Source: a virus
Virus record (IMG/VR): IMGVR_UViG_3300044716_000973
Location: 1-64,000 of that record
Direction: 5' to 3' (one strand)
Length of the DNA stretch: 64,000 nt
Shown here: positions 15,544 to 21,745 of the stretch, piece by piece
Position numbering within the stretch: the first letter of the stretch is position 1
Layout of the letters: each line of letters opens with the position of its first letter
The notes under the pieces: generated by a model
Database searches by the model: none
Seen by the model: the letters and a program-made list of their open reading frames with translations, nothing else
Told to the model about the DNA's origin: nothing
Made by a program: the position numbers and the translations under genes

Positions 15544-15719
15544 GCAATTCTGCTACCATTGAATACTTTGGAATGCCAACCGTTGAACAGGCCATTGCAA
15601 ATTACTTTGCAAAGCATGGAGTCACTGAGGATGTTCGTGACTATTTGATGGTCCTTGAAGTCGAAAAGCCTGATGATTTTTTTCAGTTAGTATGTGATTT
15701 TATTGAAAAAAAAGGTTGA
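15540..15719 (+). CDS. Small hypothetical protein (59 aa)
   Basis: ATG 15540 overlaps the preceding stop (ATGTATGA context). The sequence MSNSATIEYFGMPTVEQAIA followed by YFAKHGVTEDVRDYLMVLEV looks like a compact helical protein. The stop codon TGA at 15717-15719 is part of the TTGACA -35 box of the next promoter. Confidence 0.6.
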   Translation: MSNSATIEYFGMPTVEQAIANYFAKHGVTEDVRDYLMVLEVEKPDDFFQLVCDFIEKKG

Positions 15720-15744
15720 CATTTTTATCAAAATATACTATACT
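15716..15744 (+). promoter_or_regulatory. Strong sigma70-type promoter
   Basis: Perfect -35 TTGACA (15716-15721), 17-base spacer and TATACT (15739-15744). The region downstream is the same 31-base leader as at 15001. It drives the small membrane protein at 15770. Confidence 0.82.
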
Positions 15745-15769
15745 AATAATATAAGGAATGGAGATTGTT

Positions 15770-15916
15770 ATGCATTATGTTCTTATGATTGCCGGTTTGA
15801 TTACAATGTGTGTACCTGAAGAAGCGGGTTTTCTTCGCATGGCATTGCAGGCTGGTCTCGGTCTCAGCATGTTCGGCTTCGGTACGCTGATTGCTCTTAA
15901 TGAAAATAATGCATAA
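15770..15916 (+). CDS. Small membrane protein (48 aa)
   Basis: ATG 15770 with GGAG upstream (15759-15762). Two hydrophobic stretches (YVLMIAGLITM and LGLSMFGFGTLIAL) separated by a short charged turn (EEAGFLR) suggest a hairpin of two short membrane helices or one re-entrant. It has its own strong promoter, so it is probably expressed early. Function unknown. Confidence 0.6.
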   Translation: MHYVLMIAGLITMCVPEEAGFLRMALQAGLGLSMFGFGTLIALNENNA

Positions 15917-15921
15917 TGTTG

Positions 15922-15950
15922 TTGACATTATTTTGAAAATAGACTATATT
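15922..15950 (+). promoter_or_regulatory. Strong sigma70-type promoter before the DUF932 gene
   Basis: TTGACA (15922-15927), 17-base spacer, TATATT (15945-15950), 28 bases before the ATG at 15978, with the ribosome-binding site GGAAAGG between. Confidence 0.82.
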
Positions 15951-15977
15951 TAATTATCAATTGGAAAGGTTTTTGTT

Positions 15978-16925
15978 ATGGCACATATGATTGAATTTAT
16001 GGATGGCAAGGCTTCGATGGCTTATGCTGGTGAAACTCCTTGGCACGGTCTTGGTACTGAAGTTCCTGCCGATATTACTCCTGCTGATATGCTCAAGGCT
16101 GCCGGTCTTGATTGGCGAGTGACTCCGGTTCCTGCCTTTGCTGAAATTGCTGGTAAGCAGGTTTCAGTTGGCCACTCTGCTCTGGTTCGTGATGTTGACA
16201 ATAAGATCTTGGACGTTATCACTGACGACTGGATTCCGAATCAGAACGAATCTGCTTTCGAATTCTTCAATGATTTCGTTGCAGCCGGTGAAATGGAAAT
16301 GCATACTGCTGGTTCGCTTCGTGACGGCCAGCTGGTCTGGGCTCTTGCCAAGGTCAAGGAAAGCTTCGAGCTTTTCAAGGGTGATACAGTAGAGTCCTAC
16401 CTCCTCTTCACCAATCCTCACAAATATGGCTGGTCAATCGATGTCCGGTTTACTCCAATTCGCGTTGTTTGCAACAACACTCTGACTCTCTCGCTCAATA
16501 CTCAGTCGAGCAAGATTGTAAAGGTTAGCCATCGTCGCGAGTTTGACGGTGATCTGGTCAAGGAAACTCTTGGTGTTGCCAAGGAAAAGCTTGCCAAGTA
16601 CAAAGAAATGGCTGCTTATCTCGGCTCCAAGCGTTTCACCGACGAGTCGATTGTAGATTACTTCACTCGTGTCTTCCCGGTCTCCGGTTCCAAGAAGGAA
16701 ATCAGCAAGAATGCTGGTATCGCTCTGGAAATCATGGACCAGCAACCTGGTGCAGAATTTGCTGAAGGTAGCTGGTGGCAGGCATTCAACGCTGTCACTT
16801 TCATGACCGATCACATGATTGGTCGTAATTCTGACAATCGTTTGACTTCGGCTTGGTATGGTGCTAATAAGAACCTTAAGACCAAGGCCTTGGAAACCGC
16901 TGTTGAATTTGCAGACGCAGCATGA
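15978..16925 (+). CDS. DUF932 phage/plasmid-like protein (315 aa)
   Basis: The N-terminus MAHMIEFMDGKASMAYAGET followed by PWHGLGTEV is the hallmark of DUF932 (the phage/plasmid-like protein family). Further family features are the central SVGHSALVRD and RVVCNNTLTLSL, the latter the conserved VCxNT segment. These proteins are common on plasmids and phages; function is unknown, with roles in DNA or replication control only suggested. It has its own strong promoter and good ribosome-binding site. Codon use looks slightly more GC-rich than in the tail genes. Confidence 0.88.
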   Translation: MAHMIEFMDGKASMAYAGETPWHGLGTEVPADITPADMLKAAGLDWRVTPVPAFAEIAGKQVSVGHSALVRDVDNKILDVITDDWIPNQNESAFEFFNDFVAAGEMEMHTAGSLRDGQLVWALAKVKESFELFKGDTVESYLLFTNPHKYGWSIDVRFTPIRVVCNNTLTLSLNTQSSKIVKVSHRREFDGDLVKETLGVAKEKLAKYKEMAAYLGSKRFTDESIVDYFTRVFPVSGSKKEISKNAGIALEIMDQQPGAEFAEGSWWQAFNAVTFMTDHMIGRNSDNRLTSAWYGANKNLKTKALETAVEFADAA

Positions 16926-17155
16926 TTGTAACTTACCTGCCATGGCTAATGTCATGCCTTACTATTTGGATGACGTTGCTGGCAGGTAACAATCACCCAC
17001 GTGCATGGGCAGTTGGACTCGGCAATCAAGTCCTTTGGATTACATGGATTATTGCCAGCGAAACGTGGGGATTGATTCCGATGAGCATTGCGCTTGGAAT
17101 CGTTTATGCCCGCAATCACTTTAAATGGAATACTGTGGAGGAAAAGAATGATTGA
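16922..17155 (+). CDS. Small membrane protein (77 aa)
   Basis: Overlaps the DUF932 stop by four bases. Hydrophobic segments at about 3-20 (VTYLPWLMSCLTIWMTLLAG) and 31-58 (VGLGNQVLWITWIIASETWG and on to the GIVYA end) predict two or three membrane spans, with a polar tail FKWNTVEEKND. Similar small membrane proteins occur in phages, but I cannot assign a function. Confidence 0.65.
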   Translation: MIVTYLPWLMSCLTIWMTLLAGNNHPRAWAVGLGNQVLWITWIIASETWGLIPMSIALGIVYARNHFKWNTVEEKND

Positions 17156-17483
17156 AGTGAAGAGTAGGTCCCCAGAATCTTGGGGACCTCTTGCCAAGGT
17201 TGGTGATAGAGAGTTCAATCGTATTATTAACAACCGCAAAGGCAATACGAAGGATCTAATCAAGAAGGCCAAGAAGCTCAAGACCTATAAGGTTCGGTTC
17301 AAGAAAGTTTGGGAATCAGATTACTTTGAGATCCTGGCAGAGAATGACTATTCAGTTGGCAGTGTTGCTCGAGCTTATTTCAAAGCAAATGAAAGCAAGA
17401 TCGGGTTCAAGGAACCACCCCGCAGTAAGTGGGCGGATGGTTATGCTGGTTATGATACATTGAGTTATGTAAAGGTGAAATGA
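17148..17483 (+). CDS. Basic hypothetical protein (111 aa)
   Basis: ATG 17148 preceded by GGAGG at 17136. The sequence is basic in the first half (IIKK-type segment KGNTKDLIKKAKKLKTYKVR), then a mixed domain with FEILAENDYSVGSVARAYF. A frame beginning further upstream overlaps the membrane gene and is not favoured. No family is recognised. Confidence 0.65.
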   Translation: MIEVKSRSPESWGPLAKVGDREFNRIINNRKGNTKDLIKKAKKLKTYKVRFKKVWESDYFEILAENDYSVGSVARAYFKANESKIGFKEPPRSKWADGYAGYDTLSYVKVK

Positions 17484-17484
17484 T

Positions 17485-17727
17485 ATGTTTTGGTTGTGGT
17501 TAATTGTTGCTATTTTGCTCATTGCAGTTGGCTCGTATGTTCTCGGTAGGATTGATGTAGATTACGATGATGCGGTTGGTCTATTTTGGGCTATCTTTTT
17601 CGGATCTCTGTTCTGGCCGGCTGTACTACTAGCGGTAATGATTGTTGGTCCGTTCTACGGGTTCTACTGGCTTGGTAATCGTAAACGTGAGAAGCTCATG
17701 GAGAAAGAATCTACTACGAATAAATAA
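17485..17727 (+). CDS. Small membrane protein (80 aa)
   Basis: ATG 17485 follows GGTGAAATGAT. Two clear hydrophobic spans, FWLWLIVAILLIAVGSYVLG and GLFWAIFFGSLFWPAVLLAV, are joined by an acidic loop (RIDVDYDDA). The C-terminus is charged (NRKREKLMEKES). Third membrane protein in this accessory cluster. Confidence 0.65.
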   Translation: MFWLWLIVAILLIAVGSYVLGRIDVDYDDAVGLFWAIFFGSLFWPAVLLAVMIVGPFYGFYWLGNRKREKLMEKESTTNK

Positions 17728-17731
17728 GTTT

Positions 17732-17914
17732 ATGGTAGAAGAAAATGGTACTTACTTTGTAGGAATGTCTTTAGAAACCGAGGATGATGAAATCATCTTT
17801 CCGGTAAGATTTCATACAAAGAATTACAAAGAAGCTCTCATACTTACTCGCTGTATCACATCAGGTGACCCTCGAAAGCGAGTTATGTTTGCTGATATTG
17901 ATGAGGAGTTCTAA
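17732..17914 (+). CDS. Small hypothetical protein (60 aa)
   Basis: ATG 17732 lies four bases after the previous stop. The sequence MVEENGTYFVGMSLETEDDE then IIFPVRFHTKNYKEALILTR suggests a small beta-alpha fold. The end lies one base before the ATG of the exported protein. No family is recognised. Confidence 0.58.
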   Translation: MVEENGTYFVGMSLETEDDEIIFPVRFHTKNYKEALILTRCITSGDPRKRVMFADIDEEF

Positions 17915-17915
17915 T

Positions 17916-18242
17916 ATGAAAAAGCTTATTGCATCTGTTCTTGCTGCTAGCATGCTAATTACCACTCCGGCTTTTGCCGAACACCGCAAACGAGACAGAG
18001 ACTATAGCCAACAGGAACGCCGTAAAGGTGGTTGTGGCTGGCTTTGTGGAGCAATCATTGGCGGTGTTGTTGTAGGTGCTCTTTCCTCTGATCGTAGAGA
18101 ACGCAGAGAACGAGAACAAGAATACGATAACCGTTACTACCCACCAGATTATCGTTATGATAGACGCTACTGCGTTCGCGAACAGATTACCGAATGGTAT
18201 CGTGGTGAACGTTATGTCTATTGGGAAACCCGTTGTAACTAA
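17916..18242 (+). CDS. Exported Arg/Tyr-rich protein with signal peptide (108 aa)
   Basis: ATG 17916 with GAGGAG at about 17903. A classical signal peptide (MKKLIASVLAASMLITTPAF) with an AFA-E cleavage site at about residue 22 is followed by a charged segment (HRKRDRDYSQQERRKGG). Then comes a Gly-rich hydrophobic patch (GAIIGGVVVGALSS) and an Arg/Tyr-rich C-terminus with a few Cys. It resembles small periplasmic glycine-zipper proteins of alphaproteobacteria. The next gene also has a signal peptide, so the pair may act in the periplasm. Confidence 0.75.
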   Translation: MKKLIASVLAASMLITTPAFAEHRKRDRDYSQQERRKGGCGWLCGAIIGGVVVGALSSDRRERREREQEYDNRYYPPDYRYDRRYCVREQITEWYRGERYVYWETRCN

Positions 18243-18251
18243 GGAAAATAT

Positions 18252-18692
18252 ATGAAGAAGTTTATTGCACTAGCGCTTATCGCCCTAGCCACCACTCCAG
18301 CTATTGCTCAGAAGACACCAGTTGGTGTTACCTATGACACCACTATTGTCCGTGCCATTGATGGTGATACAATTGTTGTTACCGCGCCATATCTTCCAGC
18401 GCCACTGAAGCCTGAGCTGGGTGTTCGTATCTTTGGTGTCGACACTCCAGAGAAAAGCTTCCGCGCTAAATGTGAAAGCGAAAAGAAGCGTGGTGAGCAA
18501 GCTTCTGTCTTTACAAAAGACGTAATTGCTGCGACAAAGAAGCACCAGGTTGTTCTATACGATTGGGACAAGTTTGGTGGCCGTATTCTTGGCGATATCT
18601 TGCTTGATGGTATGAGCCTTCGTGATCTGCTTATCAAGAATGGTTTTGCTCGTGAATATTATGGCGACGCAAAGCAATCTTGGTGCAATTAA
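18252..18692 (+). CDS. Exported staphylococcal-type nuclease (SNase/thermonuclease)
   Basis: 146 aa with a signal peptide (MKKFIALALIALATTPAIAQ; cleavage after about residue 20). Active-site residues of the SNase fold are visible: RAIDGDT (D37 and D39 calcium region), R59 in VRIFGVDTPE, E82 in RGEQA and R111 in KFGGRIL. It cleaves DNA and RNA. Export would place it in the periplasm, where it could degrade incoming or released DNA. It may derive from a host gene. The tmRNA promoter follows directly. Confidence 0.92.
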   Translation: MKKFIALALIALATTPAIAQKTPVGVTYDTTIVRAIDGDTIVVTAPYLPAPLKPELGVRIFGVDTPEKSFRAKCESEKKRGEQASVFTKDVIAATKKHQVVLYDWDKFGGRILGDILLDGMSLRDLLIKNGFAREYYGDAKQSWCN

Positions 18693-18695
18693 TGG

Positions 18696-18726
18696 TTGAC
18701 ATTTAAATCAATCTAGTATATAAATA
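18696..18726 (+). promoter_or_regulatory. Promoter of the tmRNA: sigma70 consensus overlapping a T4-late box
   Basis: TTGACA (18696-18701), 17-base spacer, TATAAA (18719-18724), extended to TATAAATA at 18719-18726. It is therefore a near-perfect sigma70 promoter and also a perfect T4-type late box. The predicted start is near 18731. Confidence 0.85.
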
Positions 18727-18730
18727 GAAT

Positions 18731-19087
18731 ATCAGTTGTTGACAATCAACAATAAAGGTTCCGAGGACGCGGGGGCAGTACCCGCCACCTCCACCATAGA
18801 CACTCTGGGCCGAATACACACCGGCTAATAAAAGTTTCGATTACTATTGCTGAAATCCGGGCAATAGAATAGGCAGAGTTTGGAATCGCAGGTACTCTCT
18901 AGCCAGAGTGTCTATGATGGGGGTGAACTAGGATCGACTGGGATGGAATAGGGCGGTTCGAGACTGATTGATTGGCAAAGTGCCACTAAACGTAAATGCA
19001 AACGATAACAACGCATATGAAGGTCTTGCACTAGCTGCATGATTTTTCGGGGGATGGGTTCCACCTAGCAACAGAACGGGCCCACAC
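18731..19087 (+). ncRNA. ssrA: Circularly permuted (two-piece) tmRNA, alphaproteobacterial type
   Basis: The acceptor piece comes first. It has a T-arm-like hairpin, GCGGG (18769-18773) with CCCGC (18781-18785) and a 7-base loop, then the acceptor strand CACCTCC (18786-18792) and ACCA ending at 18796. The coding piece begins with GGGGGTG (18919-18925), which pairs with that strand over 7 bp including one G-U. Between them, a 12-bp perfect repeat (18797-18808 with 18903-18914) closes the spacer that would be cut out. The tag frame from 18998 encodes ANDNNAYEGLALAA with a TGA stop at 19040-19042. The Ala-Ala end is a ClpXP-type degradation signal. The product would rescue stalled ribosomes and tag the broken protein. 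Exact 5' and 3' ends are estimated. Confidence 0.93.
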
Positions 19088-19121
19088 ATACCACGAGTTG
19101 TTCTAGAAACACCACGAGTGG

Positions 19122-19152
19122 TTGACATTTATAGATCTATGGTGTATAAATA
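19122..19152 (+). promoter_or_regulatory. Second sigma70/late-type dual promoter
   Basis: TTGACA (19122-19127), 17-base spacer, TATAAA (19145-19150), extended to TATAAATA (19145-19152). The architecture is the same as the tmRNA promoter. The predicted start is near 19157. Downstream there are about 270 bases without a gene before the SleB start. Confidence 0.82.
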
Positions 19153-19156
19153 AAAT

Positions 19157-19420
19157 ATCGCAACGGAGGTTGGAACCTCCATTGACTCTTACAAAGCTTC
19201 AAGTCTTAGGGCTATAGAAAGCGGAATTATCTAACATCTCAGATGCACAATAATTCCACCGACGAAACCATAATGATTTTGCATTTCCAGTAAGAGGGAA
19301 ATGGATGGAAGATACCTTCGTTATTTCTTTTTGTATCTTCTCATAGCGACAGAAAAACTATAGGCTGAGATGCCTGCAAAGTAGTCTCTGTTTGCCAAAG
19401 TCATTTAAGATTAGAGGATA
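19157..19420 (+). ncRNA. Candidate structured RNA or long structured leader
   Basis: No convincing coding frame lies between the promoter at 19122 and the ATG at 19424. Hairpins in order: GGAGGTT (19165-19171) with AACCTCC (19174-19180); GGAATTAT (19223-19230) with ATAATTCC (19250-19257); CATTTCC (19282-19288) with GGAAATG (19297-19303); GAAGATAC (19308-19315) with GTATCTTC (19333-19340). CATCTCAG (19235-19242), in the loop of the second hairpin, is complementary to CTGAGATG (19365-19372), which could form a pseudoknot. It may be a free-standing RNA or the 5' leader of the cell-wall hydrolase gene. No known RNA family is recognised. Confidence 0.5.
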
Positions 19421-19423
19421 CAA

Positions 19424-20002
19424 ATGAAACTTTTCGAAAATAGAAAAGATTTCCCGTACCTGCGCTGGGCTGAAGGATTCTGCCTTGGTCTTGCTCTTGC
19501 TGCAGGTGCAGCAGTTGCAATGCCAACTAAGGAACCAGAAGTCAAGATTGTTAAGGTGCCTGAAGTCAAGGTAATCGAAAAAGAAGTTATCGTAAAAAAG
19601 CCAGTTTATCTGAGCGCTAACGATAAAAAACAAATCCAATGCATGGCCGAGAATACCTACTTCGAAGCAGGCCATGAACCCTACAAAGGTAGGATTGCGG
19701 TTAACAATGTTGTGTTAAACCGCGTCAAAGATGATAGATTCCCAAAAACACCATGCGGAGTAATTAACCAAAAAGCTCGAGGCGTATGCCAATTTTCATG
19801 GAAGTGTGAGGGAGGAAAGCGAATTCGTGACGGTGTAGCTTTCGCAAAAGCAAAAGAAATCGCCGAACACGTGTACCTAGGAAATTACGGTGACGTAACT
19901 AAAGGTGCAAAGTTCTACCACGCCGACTACGTAAGTCCTCGTTGGGGTAGAGTCTTTGATCGTACAACTAAGATTGGTGCACATATTTTTTATAGAGGAT
20001 GA
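19424..20002 (+). CDS. SleB-like cell-wall hydrolase with N-terminal signal anchor
   Basis: 192 aa. A hydrophobic segment at about 18-33 (GFCLGLALAAGAAVAM) preceded by positive charges looks like a signal-anchor or SAR sequence. It is followed by a Lys/Val/Glu repeat linker (PEVKIVKVPEVKVIEKEV) and a hydrolase-2 domain with CMAENTYFEAGHEPYKGRIAV (the Glu of NTYFEA is the likely catalytic acid) and ARGVCQFSWKC. Enzymes of this family cut peptidoglycan glycan strands. A role as the phage endolysin is likely; no holin is identified nearby. Confidence 0.87.
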   Translation: MKLFENRKDFPYLRWAEGFCLGLALAAGAAVAMPTKEPEVKIVKVPEVKVIEKEVIVKKPVYLSANDKKQIQCMAENTYFEAGHEPYKGRIAVNNVVLNRVKDDRFPKTPCGVINQKARGVCQFSWKCEGGKRIRDGVAFAKAKEIAEHVYLGNYGDVTKGAKFYHADYVSPRWGRVFDRTTKIGAHIFYRG

Positions 20003-20008
20003 TTTATT

Positions 20009-20254
20009 ATGGTGGACGACGTTATCTTTCAAAAGACTATGTCTAATGAAAAGTTTATTAAAGAGATTGAAAATCTTGTGAAGACGTATAATTTAGATTA
20101 CATGGATGCCGTCGTCCACCTTTGTGAAAAGAATAATATTGAAATTGAGGCTGCTGCTTCAATTATCAAGAATAATATTAAAATCAAATCAAAACTTCAG
20201 TCTGCTGCTGAAGATCTTAACTATCTTCCTAAGACAGCCCGACTGCCAGTATGA
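20009..20254 (+). CDS. 33: gp33-like late transcription coactivator
   Basis: 81 aa, ATG 20009 behind GAGGATG. The segment YNLDYMDAVVHLCEKNNIEI then AAASIIKNNIKIKSKLQ then LNYLPKTARLPV closely follows the pattern of cyanophage-type gp33. In T4, gp33 binds the RNA polymerase beta flap and links it to the sliding clamp for late transcription with the sigma factor gp55. The order 33-59-32 is as in T4. An internal ATG at 20039 is possible. gp55 is not in this window. Confidence 0.8.
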   Translation: MVDDVIFQKTMSNEKFIKEIENLVKTYNLDYMDAVVHLCEKNNIEIEAAASIIKNNIKIKSKLQSAAEDLNYLPKTARLPV

Positions 20255-20829
20255 CGCCGTTCGAGTCTTATAAGACTTTCCTTGCGGTCAAAAGCCACTT
20301 TACCAGTGATAGTTATGATTACATTAAGTACAATGGTAAAGTGAATGCAAGTTCTACGAGCTTCGAGACTCGTAAAGATAAGTACCAATTTTACAAACTC
20401 TCTAAACATAAGAACCCACTTCAGTATCTGGTTGCCAACTTTGTTGATGGTGACTTGAAATGGATTGGCGATTTGTTTGATGATAAGTCTGAAAAGCTCT
20501 ATGCTGACTGGCTCAAGCGACAACAATCTCTTTCGTATATTTTTGAGCAAGACCTAAATAAACTGTTGACAGATTTTGACGATAATGTTATTGTAAAGAA
20601 TGGGCAACACCCATATTTACTTAAACAATACTTACGTAGAGAAATCTCGATTGAGACTATTATTATTCTAAATGATATTCTTGGTTTCTTTGGCCACTGG
20701 AATAAGAAGATTGAAGATGGTGTTCTCTGGCCGAACATATATAAAAAGCTAAGTAAGTATAAACCATTCTTTCATTATGACATGTTTAAGTGTCGTAAAA
20801 TACTGAAAGACAAATTTGCAGGTGATTGA
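20251..20829 (+). CDS. 59: gp59-like DNA helicase loader
   Basis: 192 aa, slightly shorter than T4 gp59 (217 aa). The start MTPFESYKTFLAVKSHFTSD then SYDYIKYNGKV then ETRKDKYQFYKLSKHKNPLQ aligns by eye with the T4 gp59 N-terminal region (YKLY...IKYN...KRRDKYFFQKLSEK). It loads the replicative helicase onto gp32-coated forks and controls recombination-dependent replication. It overlaps the gp33 stop by four bases. Confidence 0.87.
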   Translation: MTPFESYKTFLAVKSHFTSDSYDYIKYNGKVNASSTSFETRKDKYQFYKLSKHKNPLQYLVANFVDGDLKWIGDLFDDKSEKLYADWLKRQQSLSYIFEQDLNKLLTDFDDNVIVKNGQHPYLLKQYLRREISIETIIILNDILGFFGHWNKKIEDGVLWPNIYKKLSKYKPFFHYDMFKCRKILKDKFAGD

Positions 20830-21710
20830 TGTCTGAATATTTTCGTTACTCTACTGAGCCGGCTAATCCGGCAATGACTGCTCAAGCTCCTCTAGCTTCT
20901 TCCAAAGAAACATTTGAAAAGATGATGGCTGCCAAGCAAGTAAATGATGGCAACTATTGGAATGTGATGTGTGAAGTGTTTGCTGAGGATTTTGAGAATC
21001 TTCCTAAAGAACGCTTTAAGGTCTGGGCATCTGTGATGTCAGTTCCTTTTATGACTCGAGCTCGATTCTTCGATTACTTTGCTGCAGTCCTTCCAGCTGC
21101 GAAAGAAGATCGTCGAATTCGTTACGCACTCGAAGATCCCGATGTAGGGATTACCGAACAAGATCGTGGTATCTATAATCTGTTCGAAGACTTTACAACC
21201 TCAATGAATCGTATCCAACATATGGCTCACCTTGTTTTGAACAAGTGGACTCCAGAAGATCTGGCAAAGCTGGATACGATTGTAGAACTTGGCGGCGGCA
21301 TTGGCGACATGGCTGATATCGTCTACAAGCTCGGCTTCAAAGGCAAGTACGTAATTTACGATTTTGCTGAAGTCGGTGCAGTTCAGAAGTGGTATCACGA
21401 TCAGTTAGGACATACCAACATCGTACATACTTCTGATGTGAATGATCTGTTTGATGCAGATCTTATGATTGGTACTTGGTCATTCACCGAGATGCCAGTC
21501 GACCTTCGTAATGATATCATGTCAAAGATCGGCCAAACAAAAAATTGGCTAATTGCATATTCTAATGAGATCTTTGGTATCGATAATGATAAATACATAC
21601 GAGAGGAATTTGTCCCACGTTTTACCAACCATGATATCGAATATTCTGATATTCCATTCATGCCTTGGGATGGCGGGGCTAAATATCTCTCAATTAAATA
21701 TAACGACTAA
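20829..21710 (+). CDS. SAM-dependent methyltransferase, putative sugar O-methyltransferase type
   Basis: 293 aa from ATG 20829, overlapping the gp59 stop. The Rossmann motif I is IVELGGGIGDMADIVYKL, followed by KYVIYDFAEVGAVQKWYH (motif II Asp). GTWSFTEMPVDLRNDIM is the motif-IV region, and the C-terminus ends GGAKYLSIKYND. The pattern resembles the putative sugar O-methyltransferase group found in glycan gene clusters. It sits between gp59 and gp32, where T4 has no such gene. Substrate unknown; the phage also encodes several glycosyltransferases. Confidence 0.72.
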   Translation: MSEYFRYSTEPANPAMTAQAPLASSKETFEKMMAAKQVNDGNYWNVMCEVFAEDFENLPKERFKVWASVMSVPFMTRARFFDYFAAVLPAAKEDRRIRYALEDPDVGITEQDRGIYNLFEDFTTSMNRIQHMAHLVLNKWTPEDLAKLDTIVELGGGIGDMADIVYKLGFKGKYVIYDFAEVGAVQKWYHDQLGHTNIVHTSDVNDLFDADLMIGTWSFTEMPVDLRNDIMSKIGQTKNWLIAYSNEIFGIDNDKYIREEFVPRFTNHDIEYSDIPFMPWDGGAKYLSIKYND

Positions 21711-21745
21711 TATAACGTACACAACGACATACAAGGAGAATAATT

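Noticed and set aside
17719-17726. AATAAATA as a late promoter for the 60-aa gene
   Set aside because: It ends only six bases before the ATG and is made of the last codons and stop of the previous gene, so it is most likely chance.
18285-18637. Two minus-strand frames opposite the nuclease gene
   Set aside because: The plus-strand SNase has all active-site motifs and a signal peptide; the reverse frames are composition shadows.
19086-19423. tRNA gene in the non-coding stretch
   Set aside because: No cloverleaf with T-loop and CCA or anticodon arm could be drawn; the hairpins have the wrong sizes and order.
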